From Selaginella moellendorffii (Eukaryota > Streptophyta > Lycopodiopsida > Selaginellales > Selaginellaceae), in NCBI RefSeq assembly GCF_000143415.4, contig NW_003314262.1, positions 3,034,519-3,098,518 on the forward strand: 64,000 nucleotides of DNA, written 5' to 3'. The notes beneath the pieces were generated by a model that saw only the letters and a list, made by a program, of their open reading frames with translations, had not been told where the DNA came from and did no database searches. Positions 42,246 through 57,754 of this stretch are shown in pieces (the first letter of the stretch is position 1; each line of letters opens with the position of its first letter). A program made the position numbers and the translations under genes.

Positions 42246-44057
42246 AATATAAAGATAACTAGAGGAGGATGGTCTAAAGTCTGTAAATACTACAAAGTAT
42301 ATAGATCATCTAATTTAGATTGAACCATTCGTTAGAGGTTTTTACCCCAATTAATATAATCCTAAATAAAAAGAAATATAATACCAAAGGAAACTAGCAA
42401 CTCAGCAATGGAAGTCTCTTTAGCCATGTGTAAGTCCCATTTAAACATAATACTAAAAGAGCATAACTGGCTTGGGAATTGGAGCTCTTTTGTTGCAGCC
42501 CCAGCCAACTCACCCTAGTTTCCTTCAGTCCAATCTAGTCCAAATTCAGTCCAGAGGAATAGAGAGTCCAAGGCAGCCAGCCAGCCAACCAAATTTCCTC
42601 ACTTTTTCTGTCTACTATTTGTTGCCTGTTTGCTGGTATTGTGTGCTAGCCAGCAAAGAAAGACCCCCTTTTTTCTGTGTGACACCATGTGTTGGAATTA
42701 TGCATTGTCTGTCTAGTAGGATGCTTTCAAGCCACACACACACACATAATACACAAAACTTGTCATTCTCTCTCAGCTCAGGGATTAAATAAAGTACACC
42801 AGGCTTTGGAATGAATCTGAGAGAGAAGGGAGAATAAAGTTTCACCCCTTGCAAACAAACAAATCTCATCCTTCCTCAACTGCACGGACGCTGATGTGCC
42901 TCTGTACGGAATTTAAGTGCTGTTGTACGCCACGTCTCTAAAGGCAGAGTTTGGCAGGAGCAAGTCACAATTGCAAGTGGTGCTGTCTGTCAATTGAGTC
43001 GAGTCTCCGTTCTAGCAGAAATCTTTTTCTCCATTTTTTTTTGTATATTCGAATATTTGTCTTTTTTATTTGTAGTTTTTGACATTCATTCCCTATTAAC
43101 CCCGTTCTTCACAGATTTCCAGGAACAAACCAGACAAAGGAGAGAAAGTTGGTGGACTATAAAACTAAGTTCTTTGTTTGCTTGCTGCATACATTTTCTA
43201 CAAGATATTTCTTACAAACGGAAAGTGGGAATCATATACGAATTTGGCAGTGAACCAAATGAAAAAATAACATTTCATCCAGTGAAGTGAATTGGAATTG
43301 TTTTGAAAGAGCTGGCCTTTGGCATTGATTTCCCAAAGTAGATTGGAGGTCATTCTCACCCAGTACCACGTAGATGTAATGTAGGGCGCTTCCAGCTTGT
43401 AATGCCGGAACGTAGGAGGGAAAGGAGTGAAAGCTAAATAACTAGCTCCTTGGATTGGATCAGGTACGAGGCGATCGATCGGCACTTGGGTCGCTCCAAG
43501 CTGCGACTTTGGCCACTGCCCACGAGATTTCTGGGTGGAATCGCCAGACCCATCAAACGGTAAATGGGAGAAACCCATCGATTTCTCTCAAACGGCCAGT
43601 TTGACGATTTTGCGGCGCCCACACCACGATCACCACCACGATCACTGTAGCTACAAGAAAGGGATCGCCAATCCCTCCGCTAGCTGGCTCGCATTCCCCC
43701 CCTTCTCATCACTATCACCATCTTCTCTTTGTTTGTTTTCTCTTTCTTTGTTATTTTTTCGAAAGTAGTAAGAGCTCTCTCTCTCTCTCGCTCTCTCGCT
43801 CTCGCTCTCTCTCTCAATCTCGACTTTGATTTGATCCATCGGCGCCAAGAACAGAGTCGCGAGCTCGGTCTTCCTAGTGGGTTTTGGATCTGGATGCCTG
43901 CGAGGCTCGGGGGGAACAGCAATGGATGGATCGAATGTGGGTGCTCGAGATGGAGGCGACCCACATTGGGGATATCCGGCGAGCCACACCCTGATCTAGC
44001 AGCTAGAAGAGAGAAACACCCATCGATCCGATCGGCTCGATCGAGCGACGCCTCCCA
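42246..44057. promoter_or_regulatory. Upstream region and 5' leader of the receptor-like kinase
   Basis: No convincing gene precedes the kinase start at 44058. The leader contains a pyrimidine-rich CT repeat at 43775-43815. The frame at 42472-42792 is Pro/Gln/Ser-rich and is not supported as a gene. Confidence 0.45.
43775..43815 (+). repeat. CT-rich microsatellite in kinase 5' leader
   Basis: About 41 bp of ctctct interrupted by ctcg lies 240 bp before the kinase ATG. GA/CT tracts of this kind are frequent in plant 5' leaders. Confidence 0.85.
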
Positions 44058-46539
<2,482 letters not shown>

Positions 46540-47233
46540 AGTGGAAATATATTCGTAGTATATTCTAGATTTGCAGCCCTAGGTTTTGATCCAACGGTGA
46601 GACTGCGATGATTTAATGTGCACCGTGGATTCTAGGGCTCTTGTTCTAGCACTAGGGCTTGTGTGATGCCGCCGAGGATCTGCCTTCTTCCTCGCAGATG
46701 ATGAGAAAAGAGATCCAATTCCGATCAAAGCATGAGGCTTACAGGAAATTCGAGCTTTTTAAATCTGATGCATCGACCGCTTTGCTCTTCTTTTGTATTC
46801 TTTTCTCTGTGATGACAAAAAGAGATGACGAGTCTGAGCTTTCATCTTTCCTGGCGTGCCCAATGGCTATCGCGGAGCAATGTTCTATTGTTCTTCGTGC
46901 TCTGGCTATGGAATCGCGCCGGAAGAAGCTGGATTTCTCTTTGAAATTCTGCTAGTAGTGAAGCACGAATCGAGGCATTTGTCTGAGAGAAGTTCTTGTG
47001 ATATTTGTAAAGAGCTGTTCTTCCTTTTCCTCCGAGCGATCTCCCTTGGATGATGAGAAAATTACGACGGTCTTCAGAGAAATCTCGTGATAGACAAAAC
47101 TTTGAACAAGAAAATCTCTGACAAGTTGAAGGATCACACACTTTTTCATCTCTCACCTCTTGATTCATTTAGTTTACAAGACTAGAACAAAACCAAAACT
47201 GTAGTCACGATAGGAAAGAAAAAATTCACTGAT
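46540..47233. other. Convergent intergenic spacer
   Basis: This lies between the stop codons of the kinase (+) and the COV1-like gene (-). A 98-codon plus-strand frame at 46659-46955 has no family resemblance and I do not call it. Confidence 0.5.
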
Positions 47234-48475
47234 TTATCTGCTGCTACTTCTTCGATCGCGCCTGTCGATGGAAGTGATCGATTGCGGCATGGACATTCCA
47301 ACCGATGCTACAATTTCTGATAAAACCAGAGGATCGAAGTTCTAAGAACCAAGTAGAAAGATTGTAAGAACTTACCGATGCCTTCTCGAACTGACAAGTT
47401 GGGCCTGATCACGTCCCGCGAGTTCACGAGAAAGATATCTCCAATGTAGAGATGGTTTGTGGGAACGTAGATGCTGCAAAGTTCCTCGTCGCCAGATTCA
47501 TTCTGGAAGATCACGCAACAAATGAGACAATGGGACGATGAAACGAAGCATTGGAGCTTTGAGCTTGATCAACCTGGAGAATGAGGCTAGACGTGATGAA
47601 ACCAATCGCGTACTCTCCAACACGAGGGTGTCGTATGATCGCCACCTCCTTGAAAGCCTGGGTGTTTTGATCTGTAGGAAAGAACATTAGCAAAGCAAAT
47701 CAAACTAATCCATCGTGCGAAGTTCCTCATACCTGGAGAGATCGCAGCACTGATTTGCTTGGACGCCGAGTATATGTGTCTCACGAGAGGCATACGTTTG
47801 ATAACCCACTCGCCGACCATAAGAACCGACGCTCCCATCCACGACGAAACAAAAACTCCCACCAGGAATATGAAGACGATGGTGGTCACGAATCCAAGTC
47901 CTAAACAATTCGCGACAGAAATCTTAGAGATCAATGAATCCAGGCAAAGAACTCACCAAAGAAATTTATCCCCAGATGGGCATAGACCGGCCGGAAGAAG
48001 CTATCCACGAATTCCACAAACCACCAAGTGATGTAGAAGGTGATCGCCAGCGGAAAGAGGATCACACTGCAAAGGACAGACAGCAAGAACACATACGAAA
48101 AAAGAACTTAAATAGTATTCGTCTAGGCTAGAAAAAAAATTTCCTTCCTTGGAGGAGATGATAGAGAGTTCTTACCATCCACTCATGAATTTCTTGGACG
48201 CCCAGCTCTGGAGGACCGCGTAGAAAGCCTATAGAGGAAAGATTTCTCTCCGAAATTTCGTGGATTGAATCCCTTACCTCGCGGCCGGAGTGATACCCAG
48301 ACGGCGTGGGCGCGCCCTCCTTAAGAGGATCCTCGAGGTCATTGCCGATAGGCATGAGCATCTCCCGGTCGCCTACCCGATCCACCGCCGCCGCCCTGGA
48401 AGGAGCTGATGGAGATGGAGAGGAAGAGGAGGAGGAGGAGGAGGAGGAGGAGATGGCGGCACCTTGAACTCCCAT
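47234..48475 (-). CDS. LCV: COV1-like (LIKE-COV, DUF502) membrane protein
   Basis: COV1/LCV proteins are plant membrane proteins of the trans-Golgi network; Arabidopsis COV1 affects vascular patterning and vacuolar sorting. Seven exons (48278-48475, 48176-48228, 47957-48066, 47733-47900, 47574-47671, 47376-47502, 47234-47316) join in frame to 278 residues. The N-terminus has a Ser run encoded by GAG-type repeats on the plus strand. Two membrane spans are VILFPLAITFYITWWFVEFV and FVTTIVFIFLVGVFVSSWMG. Family signatures are VYAHLGIN, PLVRHIYSASKQISAAISPD, AFKEVAIIRHPRVGEYAIGF and STPT-like IYVPTNHLYIGD. Length is normal. The start is the ATG at 48475; the gene is convergent with the kinase. Confidence 0.95.
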
Positions 48476-49131
48476 GCTCCAGCGCCACGGCGAGATCGAT
48501 CGCGAGCGCGAAGTGGAGTAGGGCCGCCAATTGCGTAGCTTAAGCGACTCGTCCCAGCCTTGGAAGGTGCGCTGTTCGAATCTCCACGGTTAATTGACCT
48601 AAACATTCTGATCAACAAACCTCAAATTAATAGAAAGAACAATGAGGATAAAGGTTGTGAAATACAAAGAATAAAACTATTGTATATTTAATTAACTTAA
48701 AAACCTTAAATTAATCTCACTATATTAATAACATTATACCCCTTTGATTTCATATTATCCCCTGTTCACCAGGGTGAAAATTTTACCCCTTGTGTTTCGT
48801 TTTGCGTGGTAAAATGGCATGGAAAGCATTTAAGATTTTCTAGTTGATGGGTTAAGATTTTGAAAGAGTAGACATCAGTGGAATTTCTTCTTAATCTCTT
48901 TGTATAAAGCATTTCAAATGTTGCACATATATAGTTTTTGGAGGATTGATATCACGCAAAACATTATAAATTTGCAATCCAATTTGCTGTAACACTTTAA
49001 ATAATCCCTTCCATTGAGTAAAGTAAATTGATAATGATGAAAGTTATAAAGCTCACTTTTGTTCTAATTTATCCTTATGCTTCTACCTCTTTTTCTATCA
49101 CTTTTGTCTCATTATTATTTTTGTAAATGAT
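48476..49131. other. COV1-like upstream region passing into AT-rich DNA
   Basis: GC-richer promoter sequence ends at about 48.6 kb and is followed by AT-rich DNA with no gene seen. Confidence 0.45.
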
Positions 49132-50549
49132 TAATTTTTCCATTCAACTTTAGTCATTTAACCATACTTTTTGACCATTTGGAAGAATTTCACTCATAAT
49201 CTCTATAAATCCTAACCCCATGAGTGGCTTCTACCTTTGCATTTAATCCACATGCTCTATGTGTTTAATCTTACTATAGACACCCAAAAATACCATTGAC
49301 ATATCAATCTGTTATGTGCACTCCAAGACCACTTATATTATAGTCTTATCTCCTAAAGACTCTCACCATCCATCTATGAGTGGTCATTTTATGACCACAC
49401 TTTAAGATGCCCGAAGATATGAAAAACATTCTTTAATATCCTTTTTTCAGTCTCTACTAAATCCCTCTCTATCCATGGCAATACTCACAAATACTACCAC
49501 TAGATTAATACCCAAGGGCCCGACCACTAAATCCCATTAACCTTTAACATTTCCTCACCATATAACTATACCTTGGTCATTATGCAAGAGGTTTATTTTT
49601 CTTCTTTTCTATAGTTTAGAACTTTGGGATGACATTTTAGAATACCGTAACTCTATACAAGTTTCATAGATACTCCCCCCACCTTCTACCTTTGAGTACC
49701 CTCACCACATGGCTAAAATGATGTTTCAATAAGCCATGTTAAATATCGAAGTAAGTAATATCACCCACACTTGGATTAGGAACATTAACCATTCAATCTT
49801 TTAGGGGAGCTAGAATTAATTTTTGAACACTTCACTAAATTACTCCACTTGTCCATTTGTATTCATTGTAGCATTAGACTCTTTAATAGTTATATCATCA
49901 CCCACTATATAAATGTAGCCTTCTTGGGTTATATTGACCTTTCCTAGCTAAACTGGTTCCACTGAAGTCCAACTTCCACACTCTCTCTATCGTACTTTTG
50001 AACACCCTACACCCCACAGCCCAACTTCCCCCCCCCCGGAGGATGATTGCTTTGGGCTTTCACCCCACAATCTGTATTAGCATTTGGACTTGGTCTTGGA
50101 CTTTGTTCAGACTTGAACTTAGACTTGAACTCAAATTCAGTCTAAGTTTTGATCTCAGTCTCAGTTTCAGACTCCATCTCAAACTTGGTCTTGGTCTCTA
50201 TTCAGACACCTCAAACTCCATTTTGGACTCCATTTTGGATTCAGTCTTGATCCCTATTGGGGCTCTATTTCAAACTCCATCTTAAACTCCTTGAACTCGG
50301 TTTTGATACTTTTATATATCATGACACTTGCTATATGTTTGTCCTTCTTGTGTCCTTTTTCCAAAGACTCATTCATCAATTGCTTCATACTCATTCCCCG
50401 AGCACTTCGTTAGGAGTTCCATTCCTACTTTTAACTTTTCAAGTCATAAATTTTAGTCCAAATGTGTTACACTCATTGGACTCTCGCTTCGATCATTGCC
50501 ATATAGCACACTTTTGACTTCAATGAGGTTTAGGGATTTGTGTCTCATA
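49132..50549 (-). repeat. Old, decayed solo LTR of the same family
   Basis: It begins TGTAAATGATTAATTTTTCC and ends TGTGTCTCATA, colinear throughout with 57755-59374 but with many C-to-T and G-to-A type changes. Flanks ATTTT and ACTTT match at four of five bases. The minisatellite is short and degenerate (about 50090-50290). Confidence 0.7.
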
Positions 50550-50589
50550 ACTTTCTATTGTATTTCCATTTTGCTCTTAGATTCCTTTT

Positions 50590-51660
50590 TCAAATCCCTC
50601 AATTAATCTTTATGTTGCAAAAAATGATTAGCTCAAGGAGGAGTATGTTGATTTCTTTGACTTTGATCTATCATTTGGGGCCAAGATTAAAATATATCAT
50701 CTTATTTCAATTAGGGTTGCTTGTTCAATTAAAGTTATCATTTGGTGTTGGTCATCAAAAGAGATTAAGATTTATACATAAATGTTAAAGAAATGTTGAA
50801 AAGGGATGTTATCCAAAAGTCTCAAGTCTTTAACTATATGAACCTTATCTTGTGATGAAGCTTTCTGCTCATAGAATGGCTACATATGCAAAGTAGCATT
50901 ATATGTGGGGCACCACCAACACCCAAAAGAGATAAGTATTCTTTGATGAGAGTATTTAATTTTATATCATCTATCATTTATTAAATAAGGTGACTATCCC
51001 AAATATGTACCTTCTTCCTCATATTATTGATTTATTAAATCATTTGGGACAAGTAATTGATTTACCAAATTAAATCTTACTTTTAGGTACTCGTTGTTTA
51101 TAATATGCCAAATGTGATTATTGACTTCATTGATGATATTTTGATCTATATGAAGGAAACATAGGAGGAGTATATCTGTGATATCTATAAGGTGTTAAAT
51201 TGCCTATGGGAAATTAATTTAAAATTGAAGTGGTAAAAATGTGTGTTTGGGTCTTAAGACATCATTTATCTTAGATATTGTATTTCTTATAAAAGTTTAT
51301 AAGTTGATCCTGGCAAAATTATGACTATCATAAAGTTTTTTACTCTAAAGTATATGAATGATGGGGAAGGTGTAATATATTTGCTGTTTTATTAATCATC
51401 TTTCTGGTTGTATTGCATTATTGCAAACATTTTTTAAGTCATCAATATTGTCTTTCATCTAGTTTAAAGACTACAAATGGGCATTTATAAATCTCAAAAA
51501 ACTGTTTATAACTCCTCCAATTTTAGTTTATCTTGACCACACTTGACCTTTTATTTTATGCATAAATGCTTTTGATATTGGTCTTAAGGGTGTGTTGATA
51601 TAAGACAACACAAGTGTGTTTAGTTAGCATAATCCCATTATGTATATCAATTATACCTTA
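50590..51660 (+). pseudogene. Ty3/gypsy reverse transcriptase remnant
   Basis: It is colinear with 59830-60830 of the gypsy copy to the right, with a heavy load of stops. The RT catalytic motif is recognisable as FIDDILIYMK at about 51125-51155. Confidence 0.7.
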
Positions 51661-51682
51661 TAACTAATAGAGGTGAACTATA

Positions 51683-51870
51683 TAAATAGCAAAAGGGAAT
51701 GACTCGAGAGACGATATATAGGGGTTCAAATATAAAAAGAAAGGGCTTATGAATATTAATACACCTCAATTAAAAGTTTTTGGATATTTGGGGTTAAGCA
51801 TCCTTAGGTTTGAATAATATTAGACTTCGTGACTTTTTAGGAAGTCCAAACTAAAGAGCTTATAAACTAG
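51683..51870. repeat. Dispersed repeat B, copy 3
   Basis: It carries the same ordered blocks as 41695-41880 (gagagacgatatatagg, ggttcaaatata, aaagggcttatgaat, ggatatttggggttaag, ccttaggtttgaat). Confidence 0.7.
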
Positions 51871-52269
51871 TCCCTTGCTCGCCCGTGCTAAATCTTGATT
51901 GCCCTTGCTCGTTGTGCCGTTCCCAAGCCAATCCTCCTCCTAACCCTAGCTCCCACCACCTCCTTTTTTGCTGCCCTGCTGCATTCCAAGAAGTCTTTGC
52001 TGATCCACCTCCCAATCCTTTGTAACAAACCCCTCCCCACCATGTCAGATCCCCTTGCCGAGTCATCCCTCCATGTGTTCTGCCTCACTTTGTTCTACAG
52101 GCTTGTTATTGGCCCCTACAGCTGTAGTGGTTCTTCCCCCCAATAAAATGGAGACACTTCCACGCGTTTCCCCTTATAGTCTTAGTGGTCTCCTACCTCA
52201 ATTCTGATATAGAATGCCTGCTTTGCCATGCCCTCAGCCATTGCTGCATCACTGTTTAGCATCCTAGCT

Positions 52270-52930
52270 ACCCAAATCAATGCTACCTAGTACTGTTGCA
52301 TGGACTTGCCTCTCTTGAATTTGTGATCCCTCATCGTGAGGAAGGCACGTTCAGCAGGCTGTCCAAGCTGGAAGTGGCGGCGGCCACGTTGAATTGCCTC
52401 CTCCCAAGATTCCTCTTCAACTCCACTCCGATGGGCCATAAAAAGTTGTTGTGCTTCCCCTTCCAGAGCCATGCATAATCTCTCTCTCTCTACGACTTTG
52501 TTGTTGTGCACTGCACACTCAAAAATCTCCAGATAGAGCTCAAAGTCTTCTCCCATTTTGTATATAGGATACTTGACGCGAGCCGATGACAAAACTTCTG
52601 GGCAGAAAAGCGCCTTTCTCATTGTAACATTTCCCACTACTGCTAGCAGTTTGCCCAATCACCATGTGACCTAGGGGTCCTTCAAGAGTGCAACCATGGC
52701 TGCAGCCAAATGCTCGTTGTCAGCATTCTCCAGCAGCCTCTCAGTGCTTGCCTCCACTTGTGGTTCCTTAGACAGCCAGTTAGAAGCATCCTCCCTTTCC
52801 CTGAGTGGGAGTGGAGCATTCGAGTCCCCTTCGTGGCCAGATGCCCGTCCTCGTGATAGTGGAGATGCCATGCTTCTAGTTCATGCCAAATAAGAAAGGT
52901 GCCATGGCCCAAGCATGTCACTAGCACCTA
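52270..52930 (-). pseudogene. Retroelement gag-like remnant
   Basis: A minus-strand frame (52287-52658) reads YKMGEDFELYLEIFECAVHN, LCMALEGEAQQLFMAH and a RRHFQLGQPAERAFLTMRDH segment, the kind of helical sequence found in retrotransposon gag. The surrounding 51.9-53.4 kb is GC-richer than, and interrupts, the gypsy remnant on the plus strand, so it is a later insertion. No pol belonging to it was found. Confidence 0.5.
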
Positions 52931-53115
52931 GGGTAGATCACCAAGGTCCCCCCACCATTAGCCACCTTGACTTAGCTCATTCCTCAATAGGGTAGATCAC
53001 CAAGATCCCCCCACCACTGGCCTCCTTGGCTCAGCTTATTCCTAGTGCCTAGGGTAGATCACCAAGATCCCCCCACCATTGGCCTCCTCAGCTCAGCTCA
53101 TTCCTCAGCCCCTGG
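52925..53115. repeat. Three-copy tandem repeat, about 62 bp units
   Basis: Units begin agggtagatcaccaa at about 52930, 52990 and 53052 and continue through ccccccaccat and ctcagctcattcct with few differences. Confidence 0.85.
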
Positions 53116-53394
53116 CTGGATGTATGGCAGCTCCAACCTTTGGATGCCATACCTTGTGACCAAACCTCTTGGTCACACTGGCTGTCCTAGCTAGGAAAGT
53201 TCCTTTAGCCATGTGTGTCCTCCATGTTACTGCACAATGCACTCATGCTTGAAATTTCAATCATGCTAGAAATGGAATTGAAAAGGAAAATTCATATAGA
53301 CTCCAATATGCCCAGCCAGATGTGATGAGGTGCCCCTCATCTCCACCATAAAATGTGGACCCTCAACCAGAAAGAAAATTTAATAGTAATTTGG

Positions 53395-54560
53395 GATTTC
53401 AAGAAGCTTCATGTGTACTTATATAGTTCTTAAACATTATTCAAAGCTGATCATATTACAGTTACTTCATTATTAAAGTGGAAGAATTTAGTTGGTCGTA
53501 CAACTTGATAGGTTCTAAACCTTTAAATATATAATTTTAAACTTGTTTATTTTTCAAGGAGTTTTATGGTTATTACTAATACCTTTTCTCAAGTTCCTCT
53601 CCATTCTTTGCTTCTTTTTCAATAAGTATAATATTTCAGTATTAATGGATTTTCTAGATGAAGATTTTATACCATTGACATTTGTTATATTTAATGTTTA
53701 GTGTCCACAAAGTGTGGAGCAAAATTTACCTTCTTTTGATGAAGTTTGTCAGGTTAAAAAGGTTTAATTATGGATTCAAAAGTTTTGTGATGGGTTTAAG
53801 AATTTTGCATCATTTCCTAATAACTTACTATTTTAGCATTAATATTTTTAATATCATCTTGAGGAAAACCTTCTTTATTTTATAAAGATTGATCCTAATA
53901 ATCATTTACAGTTGGTGGTATTTCATGCTTTCTCCATATCTACCATAACTCTTATATTCTAGGCTAATATATAGGACATTATTGTGTGAATGAGAAGTTG
54001 TGCAAGTCTTTCTATTAGCTTGAAATATAATATGATGTTAACTAGTATATGCATAGTTATGTTTAGTGTCAAATTTATAATACTCTCCCTCATACTATAT
54101 AAGGATGGTTCCCATGTGTTTGAGTTGTTGGTAATTGATTTAATGGAAGATTTTCCATGGTTGACTATTGGTAATGATTATTGCTTCCAACTATTTGACT
54201 TATTGAGTGGAAGTTAATGCTCTTATGAGTGCATCTACAACTACTGTTGAATACTTCCTCTTTAATGAAATATATTCCAATTTATTTTTTTTAAAATGGA
54301 TTCTCTTAGATAATGGTCATACATTTATATCTTAGGCAAGTGTTTAATATTCACAAACTAATGGTTTGTTTAATGGCTCATCTAGACCTTCAAAGGGATG
54401 ATTATGAAGTATATAAGCTTATAGTATTTCGATTGGGATGGTTATTTGGCATTTCTTTAGTATGAGCATATCATAGGGGTATAGAGTTTCTTAAAAACTC
54501 TTATATAGTTATGATTCAATATTAATAATGGAGTTGAATTTTCATAATTGCCTTTGTGAT
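53395..54560 (+). pseudogene. Ty3/gypsy RNase H to integrase remnant
   Basis: It is colinear with about 60800-61900 of the gypsy copy to the right and continues the remnant ending near 51660. It is heavily degenerate. Confidence 0.6.
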
Positions 54561-54689
54561 TGCCATGAGTTATCAATGTTATTTCCTGGGATTAATATTT
54601 TACAACATTCTTCCACTGGTTTGGATGGAATCTAATAAACACTTAAGCCATATACAAATGAATAAAAATAAAAAAGTATGAAATAGAAA

Positions 54690-55068
54690 GGAGAAGTCTT
54701 AAAGTCACATTTAGCATAATTACACTGCAACCAATCCATACTAAAAATGAAGTCAAAATATTGACATGACATCATTTAGAATGATTGAACCTTAGACTCA
54801 AGATCACTTATACATAAACTAGGTCTACCTCATCTCATACATTACTATAAAAAATGAAGATTGGCACTATCATATAATATAAATATAGACAATAACATAT
54901 GAGAATAAGCTAAGTGATAAAAGATAAACTCAAGCCTATATCAACCCACATGTAGAAGATAACAAGGGATCTCTTGTTATAATAATGAGTTTGGAAAATA
55001 AACATTGGATGAATTAATGTCAAATGAAATTTTTTATAATACTCCTAAAATAAAGATAAAGTGGCTAT

Positions 55069-55114
<46 letters not shown>

Positions 55115-56290
55115 GTCTTTTACTACTCATGCAACTTCTTGTATCCCAGAAGAATCTTTATATCAAGACATTCCATTGCAATAACAGAAAAATATTATTG
55201 ATGTTAAGATTTCCACCCAAGAAATAAAGGATACCAATCTAAAAAACACTACTAATGTTGATACATATAGCCAACTTCATTACATATCTAACATTAAATA
55301 TCATGGCCATAACCACGTCCTGATCATTAGCTTTGAACATAAGTAGCAGTCACATCAACCTCTTTTCCCACAATAAGTGAAGCTAAAACATGTGCAAAAA
55401 CAAGTGATAGATATGATATTTCATAATATTGTGTCAATTAAAAAGTATCGCTAAGGGTGGTTAGGCCAAGTGGATATATAATTCCTACAAATTTTTAATA
55501 AAACATTGGCCATAATATTCCCAACTTGATTCGTTCAAATATATTTACCTCTACACAAAATAATAGGCTCTAAGAGTGAACACCAAATTGCATAATTGAC
55601 TCAAATGGCTTATGACTAAAATGGTACAATTACTAAAAGGCATCATCACAATTATCAATATATCTAAGTGTGTATTTGAAGAAGTCCGAAAGAAAGCTTC
55701 AATCTGCATAAGTGGTTACACTCAAACTATTATAATATTGTAACACCATCCCTTGGAGATATGTGGGAAACTTATGCAAATGTTAGATAACATCCCAAAA
55801 ATAGTGTTTGGCAATCATTATAAAATGATTAAACCAATAGCACATATCATCCCTAGGATTCTCAAAACAATTAAACTTAGCAATGCTACATTCATGACAT
55901 ATGGTGCAGCTCTTTCTATTTTTATTGTCAATCCTTATATTTAGCTAGAGATATAACCACATAACATTGAAAAATTGCACCATTGCTACTTTAGAGTTAA
56001 AGAAGGAGGAGGATGTTGCTTTGTTAAGAACAAGAATGAAAAAAAGAAAAAAAAAAACATGAAAAAAGTTATAACAATAAGAAATATCTAAATGATGTAA
56101 AAGGTAAATCTAAACCAAAAACACAAATCCAAGCACTCTTCAAAGGCAATAGAGCTATTTGTCTCTTCCAACAATATGAGTGTACAGAAATGTGTATATT
56201 TAATTAGCCTGAAAACCCTAGTTTATATATAAAAGCAAGTGGTCCAGATTAAAATCAATTTAATAACCAAAATCCCATTATAAATATTAA
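54690..56290 (-). pseudogene. Inverted Ty3/gypsy 5' part: leader, gag, protease start
   Basis: Read on the minus strand this matches 56310-57490 and 59590-59660 of the plus-strand copy. Visible are a gag segment equivalent to GKFIQIL...ICGNHHK (55753-55944), a basic Arg/Gly stretch and an LGMDWL-type protease end near 54740. It forms the left arm of a palindrome. Confidence 0.75.
55071..55112. repeat. (AT)21 microsatellite
   Basis: An uninterrupted at-dinucleotide run of 42 bp lies within the left palindrome arm. Confidence 0.95.
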
Positions 56291-56794
56291 TATAATATAA
56301 AGTTCAAATGTAAGGCTACAATGTTGTATACTAATATTAGCGTAATAGGATTTTAGTAATTGTTAGATTGGTTTCAATCCGGACCACTTACTCTTGTATA
56401 TAAATTAGACTAATTAATATGCACATTTTTTGTATTCACTTTCCATGTTTTATGCACTCATATTGGTGGAGATGAGGGGCATCTTTGATTATCCTTGAGA
56501 AGTGCTTGGATTTGGGATTTTGGTTTAGATTCTGCTTTTGTATCATTTAAATCTAGCTTTTTCTATTTCCTTTTTTTTTTTTGTTCTTTCCTTTCAGGAT
56601 TTTGGTTTAGATTTAGCTTTTGTATTGTCTAAATCTCCCTTTCCTTCTAGTTTTTTTTTAATTTCTTTTCTTTTGCTCTTTTCTTTTCATTCATTTTCAT
56701 GGCAGAGCAACAATCTCCTCCTTCTTTGACTCTGGAGTAACAATTGGTGCAATTGCTCGATAATATGCAATTGCAGTTGAAAAACCAAACTTAG

Positions 56795-57490
56795 TTGATG
56801 GCAGCATTCACAGTATGTGGTACAACTCCTTTTGCTCTTGGTACCAATCCTCGCATTTGGTTGAAGTTCTTTCATGGGAATCTTAGTGATGATGTGTACC
56901 ATTGGTTCAATCACTTTATGATGATTGCCACATATCATTCTTGGGATGATGCTCAATATTTGTATGAATTTCCCATGTGTCTCCAAGGGATAACACTATA
57001 GTGGTACAATGGTTTGAGCACAACCACTCATAAGGATTAGAGTATTCTCTTGGATGTCTTAAACACGCATTGAGACATGCCAACAATTGTGATAATACCT
57101 TCCAACAATTGCGTTGTCGGGCCATTTGAGTCGATGATGCAATTTGGTATTCATTTCCGAAGCCCTTTGCTTCGTGCAGAGCCAAATATGTCAAAGCAGA
57201 TCAAGCTGGGAATGTTATGGCCAACACTACATCAAGATCTTGTAGAACTTGTGCATGCACTTACTCCAACCACCTTTACTAATGCCCTTCGTTTGGCACA
57301 ACATTATGAGATGTTGCCTCTTCCACTTCTTATTGCATGTCCTTTAACTCCACTTTTTGTGAGAGATGGTCCTATTCCAATGAAGGTTAATGCTGCTATT
57401 GCTCAAGTTCAAGGACAAGGGTGAGGACGTGGTCGTGGCCATGATGTTCGTTGCTGGGCATGTGATGAAGTTAATCACACTTATCGGCAT
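56795..57490 (+). pseudogene. Gypsy gag remnant with zinc knuckle
   Basis: Frames read NPRIWLKFFHGNLSDDVYHW, TPTTFTNALRLAQHYEM, then a basic GRGRGHDV and CWACDEVNHTYRHC, a CCHC nucleic-acid-binding knuckle. Stops at about 57001 and 57424 and a frame shift break it. Confidence 0.75.
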
Positions 57491-57754
57491 TGTCAATGTT
57501 TTCCGGATTAGTGGCTTCTATTTCTTGGGTAGAGGTCTTGGCATCAACAACATTCTATTGGTGTTGTTGTAGTGGAAGGTTTGGACACTAAAATGCATCT
57601 TGGAAATGAAGAGTTGCGTGAGTAATGGAAGGACATTGTGCAAATAAATTGGTGATCCTTCCATCTTTCTTTCGGGAGTATCATCAAGGGGTTCACTTGA
57701 CATTAGTTCATCAAGTGTTTACTTTCCAAACTCAACTTTATAATAAAAGATCTC

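Noticed and set aside
42472-42792. 106-codon frame before the kinase gene
   Set aside because: It is low-complexity sequence with a CA/CT repeat, has no homology, and competing frames lie on the other strand.
46659-46955. 98-codon frame between the kinase and COV1-like genes
   Set aside because: It has no family resemblance and lies in the shared 3' region of convergent genes.
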